Of a DNA stretch of 64,000 bases, positions 53,894 to 63,255 are shown piece by piece (the stretch's first letter is position 1; every line of letters starts with the position of its first letter). Position numbers and translations under genes: made by a program. The notes below the pieces were generated by a model. The model made no database searches. It was not told where the DNA came from and saw nothing but the letters and a program-made list of their open reading frames with translations. Source of the stretch: Microvirga guangxiensis (GTDB lineage Bacteria; Pseudomonadota; Alphaproteobacteria; Rhizobiales; Beijerinckiaceae); assembly GCF_900102135.1 (NCBI RefSeq), contig NZ_FMVJ01000005.1:1-64000 (forward strand), read 5' to 3'.

Positions 53894-55324
53894 ATGGCTC
53901 TCAAACATCTGACACGGATCGGCGACATCTACATCGATGACGATGGTAACGAAGTAGAGCCGTTAAGTCGCTTTAAGCAGTTCCTGGATCAACGAGGTAA
54001 CAGTGGGACGTCGAAGAAGCGCTACCTGTATGCCGCCGCTAGGTTTGTTGATTACCTGATCGAGTGCCGGGTGTTCGGCGAGGCGGCCTTACCAGCTCGT
54101 ATCTCTGACGCTATGAATGTTTATCCGCTGTTTCTGAGGGATGGAGTTCGTATAGAGGCACCTGAATTCACCAGCCTTTCTGCCTATGCAGCCGAGATTG
54201 GTTTCGTCCATGGACTCGCGAAGAGGAGTTTCGCACCGACCATTGCTGCGGTGAATCTCTTCCTGCGACTTGCCCACGATGAGGGATTGAAGGCGATCTC
54301 GGCTCTTGCTCAGGAGGGAATTTGGGTTGACTTGCTGAACCTAGAGATGACCTTCTCCGCTATAGAGGGGGTGGTCCGGTGGTCCCGCAATGAAAAGGAC
54401 CGCTTTCGGCAGCAGGCCATGATCGGCGGGGTCGTACGGATCCAGGACGAGCTGGTTCGTCCCAGGGGATTGAGGAATCCGAAGCATAGCGGCGTACAAC
54501 GCGATCTCGAGAGCAAGGAGTTTCCGCTCGCTCATCTCGCAGATCTTCTTGCCGCCGCCAATACGAGTCGCGATCGGGCATTGTGGGCGCTGCTGGCGGG
54601 CGGTGGTCTGCGTCTGCATGAGGCGCTCAATATCCAGCTCTCCGATTTTGACGTGGAAACGGGAACCGTTTGGGTCATAGATCCTGACATGCGTCGCTTT
54701 GCAGGCCAGATGGAGGATGAAGACAAGAAGCGATTCAAGGGTCGTTTAGTGAGCAGGGTGTATCTCTACGAACCGCTGCGAACGATCTTCTGGGAGGCAC
54801 TGCGCGACTACCTTCGCAATGAGTTCATTCCGTCCGGCACGGGAAATCAAGATTACCTGTTCAAGATCCTGGGTGGATCCCGGCGCGGAAAACCCCTGAA
54901 GGACGCCAGTGACACCGCACACGGGAAGCAATTCAAGGCGGCGGTCCGCCGGGCGAAGGTGCCTGGACCTCCCGAGGCACCAGACCATGTCTGGACCCTT
55001 CACTCGCTTCGCCACAGTTACGGTGTCTATATGCACAACTATATTCCCGTCCCGGGCGGGCCGGGTCTCCGGCTCACGGAAGTTCAGATGCTGATGGGAC
55101 ATGCAGATCCGCGCAGCACGGCCATCTATGCGCGCAAGGATCGTTTGATCGTCGAAGCCATGATCGAGGCCGCCGACGACATCGTCTTCAACGGAAAAGA
55201 CCCTGCGATGGCGGAGCTGGACAGGCTGCCGGCGACGATCGCGGCGCGCCTCCGCCGCGCGGCCGAGGAAATCGAAGCCCGGATGCAGGGCAAGACCGGG
55301 CGAGTGCAGTGTCACTTGCCATAG
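53894..55324 (+). CDS. Tyrosine recombinase/integrase
   Basis: A 476-residue site-specific recombinase. The catalytic blocks are GGGLRLHEALN (first Arg, about 238), LHSLRHSYGVYM (HxxR, about 370) and LMGHADPRSTAIYAR (His, nucleophilic Tyr near 411). The N-terminal half is a SAM-like DNA-binding domain with an acidic start. It stands 626 bases before the giant recombinase-like operon. Order and size fit the GmtY recombinase of gamma-mobile-trio elements, a match from memory. It should insert or excise the island. Confidence 0.9.
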   Translation: MALKHLTRIGDIYIDDDGNEVEPLSRFKQFLDQRGNSGTSKKRYLYAAARFVDYLIECRVFGEAALPARISDAMNVYPLFLRDGVRIEAPEFTSLSAYAAEIGFVHGLAKRSFAPTIAAVNLFLRLAHDEGLKAISALAQEGIWVDLLNLEMTFSAIEGVVRWSRNEKDRFRQQAMIGGVVRIQDELVRPRGLRNPKHSGVQRDLESKEFPLAHLADLLAAANTSRDRALWALLAGGGLRLHEALNIQLSDFDVETGTVWVIDPDMRRFAGQMEDEDKKRFKGRLVSRVYLYEPLRTIFWEALRDYLRNEFIPSGTGNQDYLFKILGGSRRGKPLKDASDTAHGKQFKAAVRRAKVPGPPEAPDHVWTLHSLRHSYGVYMHNYIPVPGGPGLRLTEVQMLMGHADPRSTAIYARKDRLIVEAMIEAADDIVFNGKDPAMAELDRLPATIAARLRRAAEEIEARMQGKTGRVQCHLP

Positions 55325-55950
55325 GGTGCCGACTGCTTCCGTCGGACTGATGGCATCCCCCCTAGAACAGGAGACGGCGGAGTCCAGGGCACGAGACTGA
55401 GGGTGATCCGGCAGGCAAGCAGGAGGGCAGCGCCTGCGTGTAGCAGGCATGGGGCGGCAGGGGAGGTTTCATGCAGAGCCAGCCCCGAATCTTGCTGCTT
55501 CCCGGCAAGCCGTTGGGACTCCGCAACTCCCCAACGGCGCTCAGGCGCCGGAGGCCCGACGCCTCAACGACAGAGACAGTGGTGCCGGGTGCCTCCGGGG
55601 CCTTCACCCCAGCCCCGCCCGAGCCCGCCATGCTGCCCTCCCATTCCGGCCCGCCGGAGTCTGAGCCCTGCCGGCCTCGAAAACCTGTTGATAACCGATG
55701 GATGCGGGTAAGAGCTTGGACTTGCGTCAAGAGGATTCAATCCTTGTCAACAATTGTCAAAAGTACATACGCGGGAAAGCGCCGGATTCGAAGCAGCATA
55801 GGCGCTCCCATGGATTCAATTGAGGCGTGAACCGATTGCTGAATTGTGCGGCGAATCCTTTCGCTTGTCTTTAGCAGTCATAGCGCGACGCCGTATTTAC
55901 ATTGCCGCTCACCTGGAACAGCCTGCGGCGTCTTCAGGCGGGAAGGGATC
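55325..55950. other. Non-coding stretch between recombinase genes
   Basis: A 626-base stretch with no convincing gene. TTGTCAACAATTGTCAA near 55744 is a short AT-rich symmetric element. Possible attachment or regulatory sequence cannot be recognised without comparison. Confidence 0.5.
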
Positions 55951-58900
55951 ATGCGGGCAGCGGCAAAATCGAACGAACCTTGGGCTCATGGAGAAGCCCC
56001 CTCGGATCCGAACTCGGTCCCTGCCGAGGGCCGTCCGCGGGAATGGGGGAGGACGAGCGCCCTGGCTGTTATGGCGAACCGTTCCGGCGGCTTCCAGGCC
56101 GACGGGCATGATGCGGTTATCAACGCATCGCCAGAGCTGTTGCTGACCGCACCGATCGAGGAGCTGCGGCTGTTGTTCGCGCAATCGGTGCACGAGGCCG
56201 TCAGCGTCGATCGGCAATTTCGGGACATGGGTAAGACGGGTACGCGGCACCCGCCACTGGACAAGGTACTGGCCGAGCGCCTGGCAAACATCGATACGCT
56301 TTCCGAGGAGGATCTCCGGACGGCGTTCACGTTCTTTGAGGGATACACCCAGGACAACAAGAACGAGCGGGTGTTGCCCCGAGCCCGAGCGGCACTGAGG
56401 ATGGCGAACAGCCCGGTCAGCCACGACGTGATCGTCAACCGCTGGCTGAAGTACGTCTACTTCCAGCTCTGGAACCATCGGGCCGTGCAGTTCCCGCTGC
56501 ACTTCAAGGTGGGGACGTCATTCAGCAAGGATGAGCTGAGGCTCCTTCTCCCGCCGGTCGTCACGTGCCATCTGGAGACCCCCCAGCGGGACATGGCGTC
56601 ATTTGGCTTTCGGTTCACCCTGACCACGCCGTGGCACGACTTCTGCGAAGTGGACATCGATGCCTTTGGACTGCATTGCCTGAGTCTCGGCCAAGATCCG
56701 TTGAGGCGCGAGATGCTCGGCTTTCGCACACGGCAGCCCTACACGCCCTTTACGACCACCCTGTGGACCTGGCACGGATATGGGGCATCCCGAGGGTTCC
56801 AGTACACCGAGCAGGATATCGAGGGTTATCTTTATTGGGCCAATCGTGCGCGGTGCGGGGCCACCGACCTAAAGCCCACGGAATTCATCCCCAACGCTGC
56901 CGAGCTGAAATTACGGACGAAGAGGAACGTCCGGGCACGCTACGAGAGACGCCGCGACTCGGCGCAGGTTGAACTTCTCGACGGTGATAACCACGAGGAG
57001 CTCAAGAAGCAGATCCTCGACGGTGAGAAGACACTTAGCCAAGTCAAGTTGGAACTCGTCGCGGACAGAGCGAACGATCCGGACGACATCATCGAATACA
57101 TGAAGATGATGCGAAGAGGGTCAGGCCCGCGCCGAACGGAGTATTTTTCCCGTACTCACACCATTCCCACCGCAATATGGCGCACCTGGGATGCCATATT
57201 CGATCGCTACTTCGACAACCGACGGCGCGCAGGGTTTGAGGAGACTGGCGAGTGGCGCACCTTGCGCCTGTTATTTCAGGATTATATTTGCTGCTACCTG
57301 CCCTGGTGGCTCGAGCTTCACCCGGGCATCGAGCACGCCATTCCGCTTGATCCATCGGTTTTGCACCGCTTTGGTGGCTGGACAGACGCAAGCGATGATG
57401 GGACGGCGCCGCTTCCGCTGCTTCGTTTCTTCGATAAGGTGCGTCTGGGTTCCGATCGGGACGGCTTCAATGGTTTCATCCACAGCGTTCACTCGTTTCT
57501 CGAGTTCTGCCGGGGCAATGCTCGCGTGCTGGAACTCCGGCATCAGGACTTCCAGAACCCGGTGGTCAAGGAGGTAGACCGGGTCGTCAAGCGGGGTGCC
57601 TCCAAGACAAACAAGGATCCCATTCCGAAAGCGGTTGTCCCTTACCTTCTGCGTTTTGCCTACGCTATCGAGGGATTTTTCATCACCCTTATGGAAAGGT
57701 CGCTCAAGGTCGGCTTGGGCGAGGACGAGAAAAGGCTCTTGTGGAATAACAGGCGCGGGGCAAAGGGCTACGTTCCCAGTGAGTGGGGCGTCGACGTCGG
57801 CTTCGAGTTCAACGGAACTCAATACCGGATCGACTTCATCCCGGCACTTGCGACTTGGGACTATCGGTTCATTAGCGGGCGAGGGGAGTCTGGGGGCAAG
57901 GTACTCCTGCCGCAGATCTCCGCGCTTCGTATGGTGATCGTTGCCCTGGAAACGGGGATCCGGTTCCAGGGGATCCAGTGGCTTTGCCAGAAGACGTTCA
58001 ATTCATTAAATGGCCCTCACTTGGAAGGTGCGGAACTCGTTCCTCTGGTCGTCAACACGGACAAGGTCAAGGATGAGCCGTGGAAGACGATAATCGTGCG
58101 GCGCGCTCATGATGTCCTCTTGCGTGAGGAGGCATACCAGTCCCTCATGGCTGAGTCCGTCATAGAGCGCTTGGTTCCGTATGAGCGCCGCGAGCATACC
58201 CGGTTCGCCCCGATCCTGCCCCTGTTCCGCGCCGCCTTCTCCGACTACCCCATAGTTGACAACACCTATGCGACTGCGTGGGAGAGGCTCATCGTCGGTT
58301 TCGGTCATTGGTATGCGGGGGCGGTGCCGGGAAGCGAACCACTCCGGATGTGGCGGTTCGAAGCTGACACCGACCCGATCACGCGGAAGCCGCGCGAGGA
58401 GATCCACATTGATGGCACCGAGCGTCGTCTCTGCTGTCCGATAAAGCTGCGTCTCAAGCACACGCCCCACTCCGCCCGCTCTACATTCATTAGTTCGCGG
58501 TCCGGGATCCTGTCGGTCGAGGTGACGGGTGCGCTCGTGGGGCAATCCAACGCGGCAACGGTTCACCACTACACGGTAGAGCCGGAAAGCGAGGCCGCGG
58601 CAAGGATTCTCGCTGCTGCCAACAGCCTTTGGGAGCCGGATCCAGGTAACCCGGTACATATTCGCGCGGACAGGGTCAACAGCGCCCTGCGGCGGAGCTT
58701 CGAGGCCGACCGTCTTGGAACCGAGAAGGCCTTCGGGTTCCATACCCTGTCGCTGCTGAACGAGAGCACGTCGGACACCCAGGGAATCACGCTGCTGCGC
58801 TCGAGCGGGATGGCGCAGATCGCGTTCCGCGAGACGCATATCTGCCCGGTCGGGGAACTGTGCCCAAGGGACGTCCTGGAGATCATCGTCACGCCCCGGC

Positions 58901-59532
58901 GCTGCGGGATTTGCCCGATCGCCGTCAAGTGCATCGACCACGTGACCGCGATCGGCGCCAAGAGGCGCCTGCTGCTCGAGCAAGTGAGGGAAGCGGAGAC
59001 CATACTCAGGATCATGCAGGAACGAGGCGAGCCCGATGCCGCGATGGCCGACGTGCAGGAGCGCCGCAAGCTGGACATGCTGGAGGCCGAGGGCTGGCGG
59101 ACGACGCTTCTCATCCTCGAGGAGGCGCGCAGGAAGCTTGCCGCATCAACCCCGGACTTCTTCGTCACGGGAATGCCGGATGCCGTACGGCTGCACCTGA
59201 GCCTGGTTTCCAAGCACGCGGGCCCCGCCGATTTCATCATGCACCGCCTCGTCGACAGCCATGCCTATACCTCGTTCGAGACCCCCATCACACGGGCTCA
59301 GGCCGCACGGCTCCGGCAAAGGCTCCTGTCATCAAGCGAGGCACTCAGCGCGGAAATCAGCAAGCTGGACGGCGATCCGGTCAGGACATTCCTCTCGAGC
59401 CTCGGCGTCACACTGAAAGCGCATGGTGTTGCACCCACCTTCAAGGCGGCCCTGGCGGCGATCAAGGCGGACCTTCCACCGCTGGCGAATTCGGGCAGTC
59501 CCGATCTGCTGGAAGGCAGCCACGGGGACTGA
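55951..59532 (+). CDS. Giant tyrosine-recombinase-like protein with Cys-rich tail
   Basis: About 1193 residues from ATG 55951, with AAGGGA just upstream. ALETGIRFQGIQW (about 663) is the first Arg block of a tyrosine recombinase, HSARSTFIS (about 840) the HxxR block and VHHYTVE (about 871) carries a His and the likely nucleophilic Tyr. After these, CPVGELCP, CGICP and AVKC (about 965-994) resemble a zinc-binding cluster. The N-terminal half has no known domain. Size and motifs fit the GmtZ integrase of gamma-mobile-trio elements; this match is from memory. It opens a compact operon of four genes ending with a RecD-like helicase. Confidence 0.85.
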   Translation: MRAAAKSNEPWAHGEAPSDPNSVPAEGRPREWGRTSALAVMANRSGGFQADGHDAVINASPELLLTAPIEELRLLFAQSVHEAVSVDRQFRDMGKTGTRHPPLDKVLAERLANIDTLSEEDLRTAFTFFEGYTQDNKNERVLPRARAALRMANSPVSHDVIVNRWLKYVYFQLWNHRAVQFPLHFKVGTSFSKDELRLLLPPVVTCHLETPQRDMASFGFRFTLTTPWHDFCEVDIDAFGLHCLSLGQDPLRREMLGFRTRQPYTPFTTTLWTWHGYGASRGFQYTEQDIEGYLYWANRARCGATDLKPTEFIPNAAELKLRTKRNVRARYERRRDSAQVELLDGDNHEELKKQILDGEKTLSQVKLELVADRANDPDDIIEYMKMMRRGSGPRRTEYFSRTHTIPTAIWRTWDAIFDRYFDNRRRAGFEETGEWRTLRLLFQDYICCYLPWWLELHPGIEHAIPLDPSVLHRFGGWTDASDDGTAPLPLLRFFDKVRLGSDRDGFNGFIHSVHSFLEFCRGNARVLELRHQDFQNPVVKEVDRVVKRGASKTNKDPIPKAVVPYLLRFAYAIEGFFITLMERSLKVGLGEDEKRLLWNNRRGAKGYVPSEWGVDVGFEFNGTQYRIDFIPALATWDYRFISGRGESGGKVLLPQISALRMVIVALETGIRFQGIQWLCQKTFNSLNGPHLEGAELVPLVVNTDKVKDEPWKTIIVRRAHDVLLREEAYQSLMAESVIERLVPYERREHTRFAPILPLFRAAFSDYPIVDNTYATAWERLIVGFGHWYAGAVPGSEPLRMWRFEADTDPITRKPREEIHIDGTERRLCCPIKLRLKHTPHSARSTFISSRSGILSVEVTGALVGQSNAATVHHYTVEPESEAAARILAAANSLWEPDPGNPVHIRADRVNSALRRSFEADRLGTEKAFGFHTLSLLNESTSDTQGITLLRSSGMAQIAFRETHICPVGELCPRDVLEIIVTPRRCGICPIAVKCIDHVTAIGAKRRLLLEQVREAETILRIMQERGEPDAAMADVQERRKLDMLEAEGWRTTLLILEEARRKLAASTPDFFVTGMPDAVRLHLSLVSKHAGPADFIMHRLVDSHAYTSFETPITRAQAARLRQRLLSSSEALSAEISKLDGDPVRTFLSSLGVTLKAHGVAPTFKAALAAIKADLPPLANSGSPDLLEGSHGD

Positions 59533-59535
59533 GCG

Positions 59536-60177
59536 ATGGGGGCCCGCAAAGGACAGAACAATTTCAAGGCGCACCAGTCGGATGTAATCAATGCCGGCTT
59601 GAAGCGGGTGAGACTTGCCTTGAAGGCCGTCCCGAGGCGCACGCGCTTCGAGGACTTCAATGCATTGGCGCGCTACGTCGCTAACGCCGCCGGCATGCAC
59701 CCGACCACGATGGCGAGAAACCCCCGGTACAGGAAAGTCGTCTGGGACTATATCCAATCCAGGCCAGGGATTGTCTCAGGAGGGGCAGAGCAGATCCAAG
59801 CATCCATGGGGCTTGAGATCTCGCGGTTAGATGTCGCCCTGCTGAAGCGCGACAATGAGCGGCTTCGAAAGATGCTGTCGAACCGGCTGTCCCATGGTTC
59901 GGAGGCAACCGAACCGATTTCCCACATAGGTAATGAGGAGGCGAGGACAAATGACCTGAGGCGATCGTTTGAACTCACCGCGACCGTACTTGCGCGCCTG
60001 CTGAATTGGGCGGCAGAGAAGGAGATTGGGATCATCACTGACATTAACCGAGGCGAAATCCTGGATGCCGCTGAGATCAGCGGCGATCGCTTGGTCGCCG
60101 CGCGGCCCGATACGACACCCTTCTTTGATTGGCTGAGGCAGCATTCCGGTCACGCCTATGGCTCCGACCGATCCTGA
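59536..60177 (+). CDS. Small coiled-coil partner of the recombinase
   Basis: A 213-residue protein. The first part is basic (MGARKGQNNFKAHQ) with a helical segment, LARYVANAAGMHPTTMARNP, that looks like a helix-turn-helix for DNA. The middle (about 90-120) is a short leucine-rich coiled coil, LLKRDNERLRKML. It starts three bases after the large recombinase gene. Position and length suit the third, small member of a recombinase trio (GmtX or TnpC/DUF6262-like). The match is from memory and needs testing. Confidence 0.75.
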   Translation: MGARKGQNNFKAHQSDVINAGLKRVRLALKAVPRRTRFEDFNALARYVANAAGMHPTTMARNPRYRKVVWDYIQSRPGIVSGGAEQIQASMGLEISRLDVALLKRDNERLRKMLSNRLSHGSEATEPISHIGNEEARTNDLRRSFELTATVLARLLNWAAEKEIGIITDINRGEILDAAEISGDRLVAARPDTTPFFDWLRQHSGHAYGSDRS

Positions 60178-60191
60178 AAAGGAAGGTATGC

Positions 60192-60722
60192 ATGGCTCGC
60201 CCCTCAAAGATTGGCGCTTTTCAGGAGCTTTTAGAGAGCTATCTCGACGGAAAGGATGCCGCGTGGACACAACAGGACACTTCAAAGGAAAGACGAGTTC
60301 CAACACTGCCTCAGACATCTGACGGCAAAGTCAACGTACGGGCACTTGCGCGGGAGCTCCAGGAATTCGCGATTGAGCGCGGTGAGGACGCAAACCGCGT
60401 TCCGGACTCGGCATGGCAATACTTCTACAAGCACGAACCCTTGGCGGAGATGGTCGATCTCATAGCCAGCGAGCAAGGACTGGCGAAGATTGCATCTCGG
60501 ACGCGCGATGATGCCAAGGACGACGCCTCGTCCGAAAAGATCTCCCGCCTGAATAAGTGCCTAAAGGGACAGGCCGAGGGACATGCGCAATCCAGGGTTC
60601 GTGTCACCCAACTCGAACGCGATCTGGCTAATGCTCGAGCCGAAAATGATCGCCTGAGAGAGCGCCTCGGAATCATGCAGCGAACTGGGCTCATAGTCCG
60701 CACGGGGGACACAACGCATTGA
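60192..60722 (+). CDS. Second small coiled-coil protein of the operon
   Basis: A 176-residue protein, MARPSKIGAFQELLESYLDG, followed by ALARELQEFAIERGEDANR and a C-terminal coiled coil (VTQLERDLANARAENDRL). GGAAGG lies upstream of the ATG at 60192. It starts 14 bases after the 213-residue gene and overlaps the helicase start. It may be a DNA-binding partner, and its presence makes this unit larger than a plain recombinase trio. Confidence 0.7.
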   Translation: MARPSKIGAFQELLESYLDGKDAAWTQQDTSKERRVPTLPQTSDGKVNVRALARELQEFAIERGEDANRVPDSAWQYFYKHEPLAEMVDLIASEQGLAKIASRTRDDAKDDASSEKISRLNKCLKGQAEGHAQSRVRVTQLERDLANARAENDRLRERLGIMQRTGLIVRTGDTTH

Positions 60723-63016
60723 CCGCGCCGACAATCACGCCATTGGAGCGCCTTAAGGTCCAAGTAGCCTCGATCCTGTGGTCAGGGGACACAGCTACAG
60801 CCTTCACGGGGCGGGTCTCGAGAGCTGAATCCATAAGGATTGTCGGAAGGGGGCGACTCTTCCAGCCAGCTATTGGGGAGGTCTATGAAGTCATCGGCGA
60901 ATGGTACGACAGTCCAAAATATGGCCGACAGTTGTATGGCGATGGTGCCGTGTTCCGGCGTCACCTACCGTCTGGGGCTCTCGTTGTGCCATGGCTCCAG
61001 AGCCTCGATGGCGTCGGGCCAACGCGTGCCAAAAGGATCGTGAAGGCGTTCAAGGGCAATCTCGAGGGTGTGTTCGAAGGTGGCGTGGCGCTCGACAGGC
61101 TGGCCGACATCATCGATCCGGAGCGCCCCAACCTTGCGGCCCGGGTGGCGGTTGCGGTCACCCGCCGTTGGCAGGAAATCAAGGACGAGTACGAAACCAT
61201 CCGGTGGCTTGAGGACCAAGGGGTCGAAGACGTTCACATCGCCAAACAGGCTGCACGCCTGCTTGGGCCGGGTGCTGTGAAGATACTGAGCCGAAACCCT
61301 TACGTCCTGGCTACGATCCTGCCGTGGGCTCGGCTCGACCAGATGGCCAAGCGAGTGCTCCGTCGGCGGCCGGATATCGACGATCACATCCGATGCCCTG
61401 AACGACTGGTTGGAGCGATCGACGTTGTCGTCCAGGAGCACGTTTCCGAAGGCCATACGGCCTTTCCGAAAGCCGACTTCACGGCATCAGTCGCTCGCAA
61501 GCTCGATCTCGACGAGACGCCCGATCTCGCAGCCCGTATCAGGCACATCGGGGAGGCAAATCGGGCCGTCGTTGATGGGGATATTCTCTGGCGGGCCCCT
61601 GGTTGCGCTATCATGGAGGATGAGATCCGGGCCCGCTTTGCCGAGATGGCCTCTGGTACCAAGAAGGGCGGCGTTAAAATCCCAGGCGAGGTTGATCTAC
61701 GACGGATCCTGGCCATGGTCGAACGCCGGGGCAGGTCGCTTCACCAGGAGCAGCGTGAGGCGGTTCTGAAGGTCATTCGGAATCCTATCGCATGCCTGAC
61801 GGGTGGAGCAGGAACCGGAAAAACAACCACCTGCCGGGCCATCGTGGACCTCTGGGAAATCCTCGGGGGCCATGTCGAACTCGCCGCCCTATCCGGAAAG
61901 GCTGCGTTCCGCCTGACGATCGGTGCAGGCCGTGATGCTCCCGGGCGGCGGCCCGCGCTGACAATCCACCGGCTGCTTCTGGGCCTCAAGAAACGCGGCG
62001 AAGGGCGAACTCATTGGGGACAGATCACGGGCGACGGCGAGCCGCCTGACCCAGCTCGTGAGCTTCCCCAACTCACTGACCGCACGCTGCTTGTCATCGA
62101 CGAGGCCTCGATGGTCGACCTCGGGCAGATGCATCAACTCGTCGAGATCATGCCGCCCGGCTGTCGCTTGCTCCTGGTTGGCGATGCATTCCAACTGCCT
62201 CCGATCGGATTCGGCTTGGTGTTCCATCGTCTTGTCTCTGAGCCGAAGATCTCGGCCACTCTGGAGACGATCAGGCGACAGGAGGACGGGACCGGAATCC
62301 CGGAGATCTCCCGGATCATTCGCTGCGGACAAAAACTTGACCTCGCTCCCTATCGACCCGGGCAGGGCGGGGTCTCTTTCGTCCGAGCAGTGGAGGGGCA
62401 GATCAGCGAGGCAATCGAGGCGGTCGTTCGCGATCTTGGAGGCTTCTCTGCCGGATCGCAGAACCTGATGGTTCTGGCACCGGTGAACCATCGTTCTAAT
62501 CGCCCCGACGGCACAGTCCGTGACCTCAATCGACGTTTTCATCTCCGAAACCTCGGCGATCGAGACCTGTCAGAGGAGGAACTCGAGACCTGCTCGGTCC
62601 GCGGTTACATCGGGAATGCATTCGCGGAGGGAGATCCCGTTACCTTCCTTCGCAACGATTATGATGTTGGCTTGAGAAACGGGAGCCTCGGCCGGGTTAT
62701 CGCCATCAACCCGAAGGCCGGCACGGTGACCTGCGACTTCGAGAGTGACGAGAAGGAGTTCGGCAACAAGGATCTCATTGACCTGTCGCTGGCCTATGCC
62801 CTTTCGTGCCATCGAGCCCAGGGAAGCCAAGCAAAAGCCGTTGTTATCTCCTTGCTCGATGCTCCGAACGTGGACCCGAGCTGGATCTACACTGCCGTAA
62901 CGCGGGCTGAGGAAAATGCCGTTCTGGTCGGAGATCTGGCCGTCCTTGAGCGCACTTTAGCCCGTACGCCAGCCTTTGATCGCCGGCTTACTGGAAGCGC
63001 CATGCGGCTGTCGTAG
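60719..63016 (+). CDS. RecD-like superfamily 1 helicase
   Basis: A 765-residue helicase of the RecD2/TraA type. An N-terminal helix-hairpin-helix (SLDGVGPTRAKRIVKAFKG) precedes the helicase core. Walker A is GGAGTGKTTTC (about 361), Walker B LLVIDEASMVD (about 456), motif III GDAFQLPPI (about 487), and the C-terminal ALSCHRAQGSQ (about 694) is typical. It starts with TTG at 60719 inside the previous stop (TTGA), so it is translationally coupled. No relaxase domain is attached. Its place in a recombinase operon suggests DNA processing during movement of the element. Confidence 0.87.
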   Translation: MTAPTITPLERLKVQVASILWSGDTATAFTGRVSRAESIRIVGRGRLFQPAIGEVYEVIGEWYDSPKYGRQLYGDGAVFRRHLPSGALVVPWLQSLDGVGPTRAKRIVKAFKGNLEGVFEGGVALDRLADIIDPERPNLAARVAVAVTRRWQEIKDEYETIRWLEDQGVEDVHIAKQAARLLGPGAVKILSRNPYVLATILPWARLDQMAKRVLRRRPDIDDHIRCPERLVGAIDVVVQEHVSEGHTAFPKADFTASVARKLDLDETPDLAARIRHIGEANRAVVDGDILWRAPGCAIMEDEIRARFAEMASGTKKGGVKIPGEVDLRRILAMVERRGRSLHQEQREAVLKVIRNPIACLTGGAGTGKTTTCRAIVDLWEILGGHVELAALSGKAAFRLTIGAGRDAPGRRPALTIHRLLLGLKKRGEGRTHWGQITGDGEPPDPARELPQLTDRTLLVIDEASMVDLGQMHQLVEIMPPGCRLLLVGDAFQLPPIGFGLVFHRLVSEPKISATLETIRRQEDGTGIPEISRIIRCGQKLDLAPYRPGQGGVSFVRAVEGQISEAIEAVVRDLGGFSAGSQNLMVLAPVNHRSNRPDGTVRDLNRRFHLRNLGDRDLSEEELETCSVRGYIGNAFAEGDPVTFLRNDYDVGLRNGSLGRVIAINPKAGTVTCDFESDEKEFGNKDLIDLSLAYALSCHRAQGSQAKAVVISLLDAPNVDPSWIYTAVTRAEENAVLVGDLAVLERTLARTPAFDRRLTGSAMRLS

Positions 63017-63031
63017 TGATCAGTGGGGGCA

Positions 63032-63053
63032 GGGGGCAGGTGCGCCTGCCCCC
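63032..63053 (+). terminator. GC-rich hairpin after the helicase gene
   Basis: GGGGGCAGG and CCTGCCCCC form a perfect 9-bp stem around TGCG, 15 bases after the helicase stop. There is no T-run behind it, so it may act as a pause or RNA-stability element. Confidence 0.6.
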
Positions 63054-63255
63054 CCTGCCTGTCCGGCGAGGACCGGGGGTAGCAAATGCCAGGGCGAAGA
63101 ACCGGGAGGGGGATCTCCCGGTCTGCACGGAGCGAAGCGAAGGAAGATCGGGGAGACCCGGTCCTTCGGCGGCTAGGCCGCAAACCCTGGCATGCGCGAG
63201 GGGCGGAGCCCCGTAGCTGACAGGCTGGCCCGACATTTCTGGCTTCTAGCCAAGC

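Noticed and set aside
49433..55756. A shared 15-base string CCTTGTCAACAATTG at 49433 and 55742 as attachment sites
   Set aside because: A 15-base match between two places in 64 kb is expected about once by chance, and the flanks differ.
53894..60722. A RIT element (three overlapping tyrosine recombinases)
   Set aside because: RIT elements carry three recombinases of about 300-420 residues. Here there is one standard recombinase, one giant protein and two small coiled-coil proteins.
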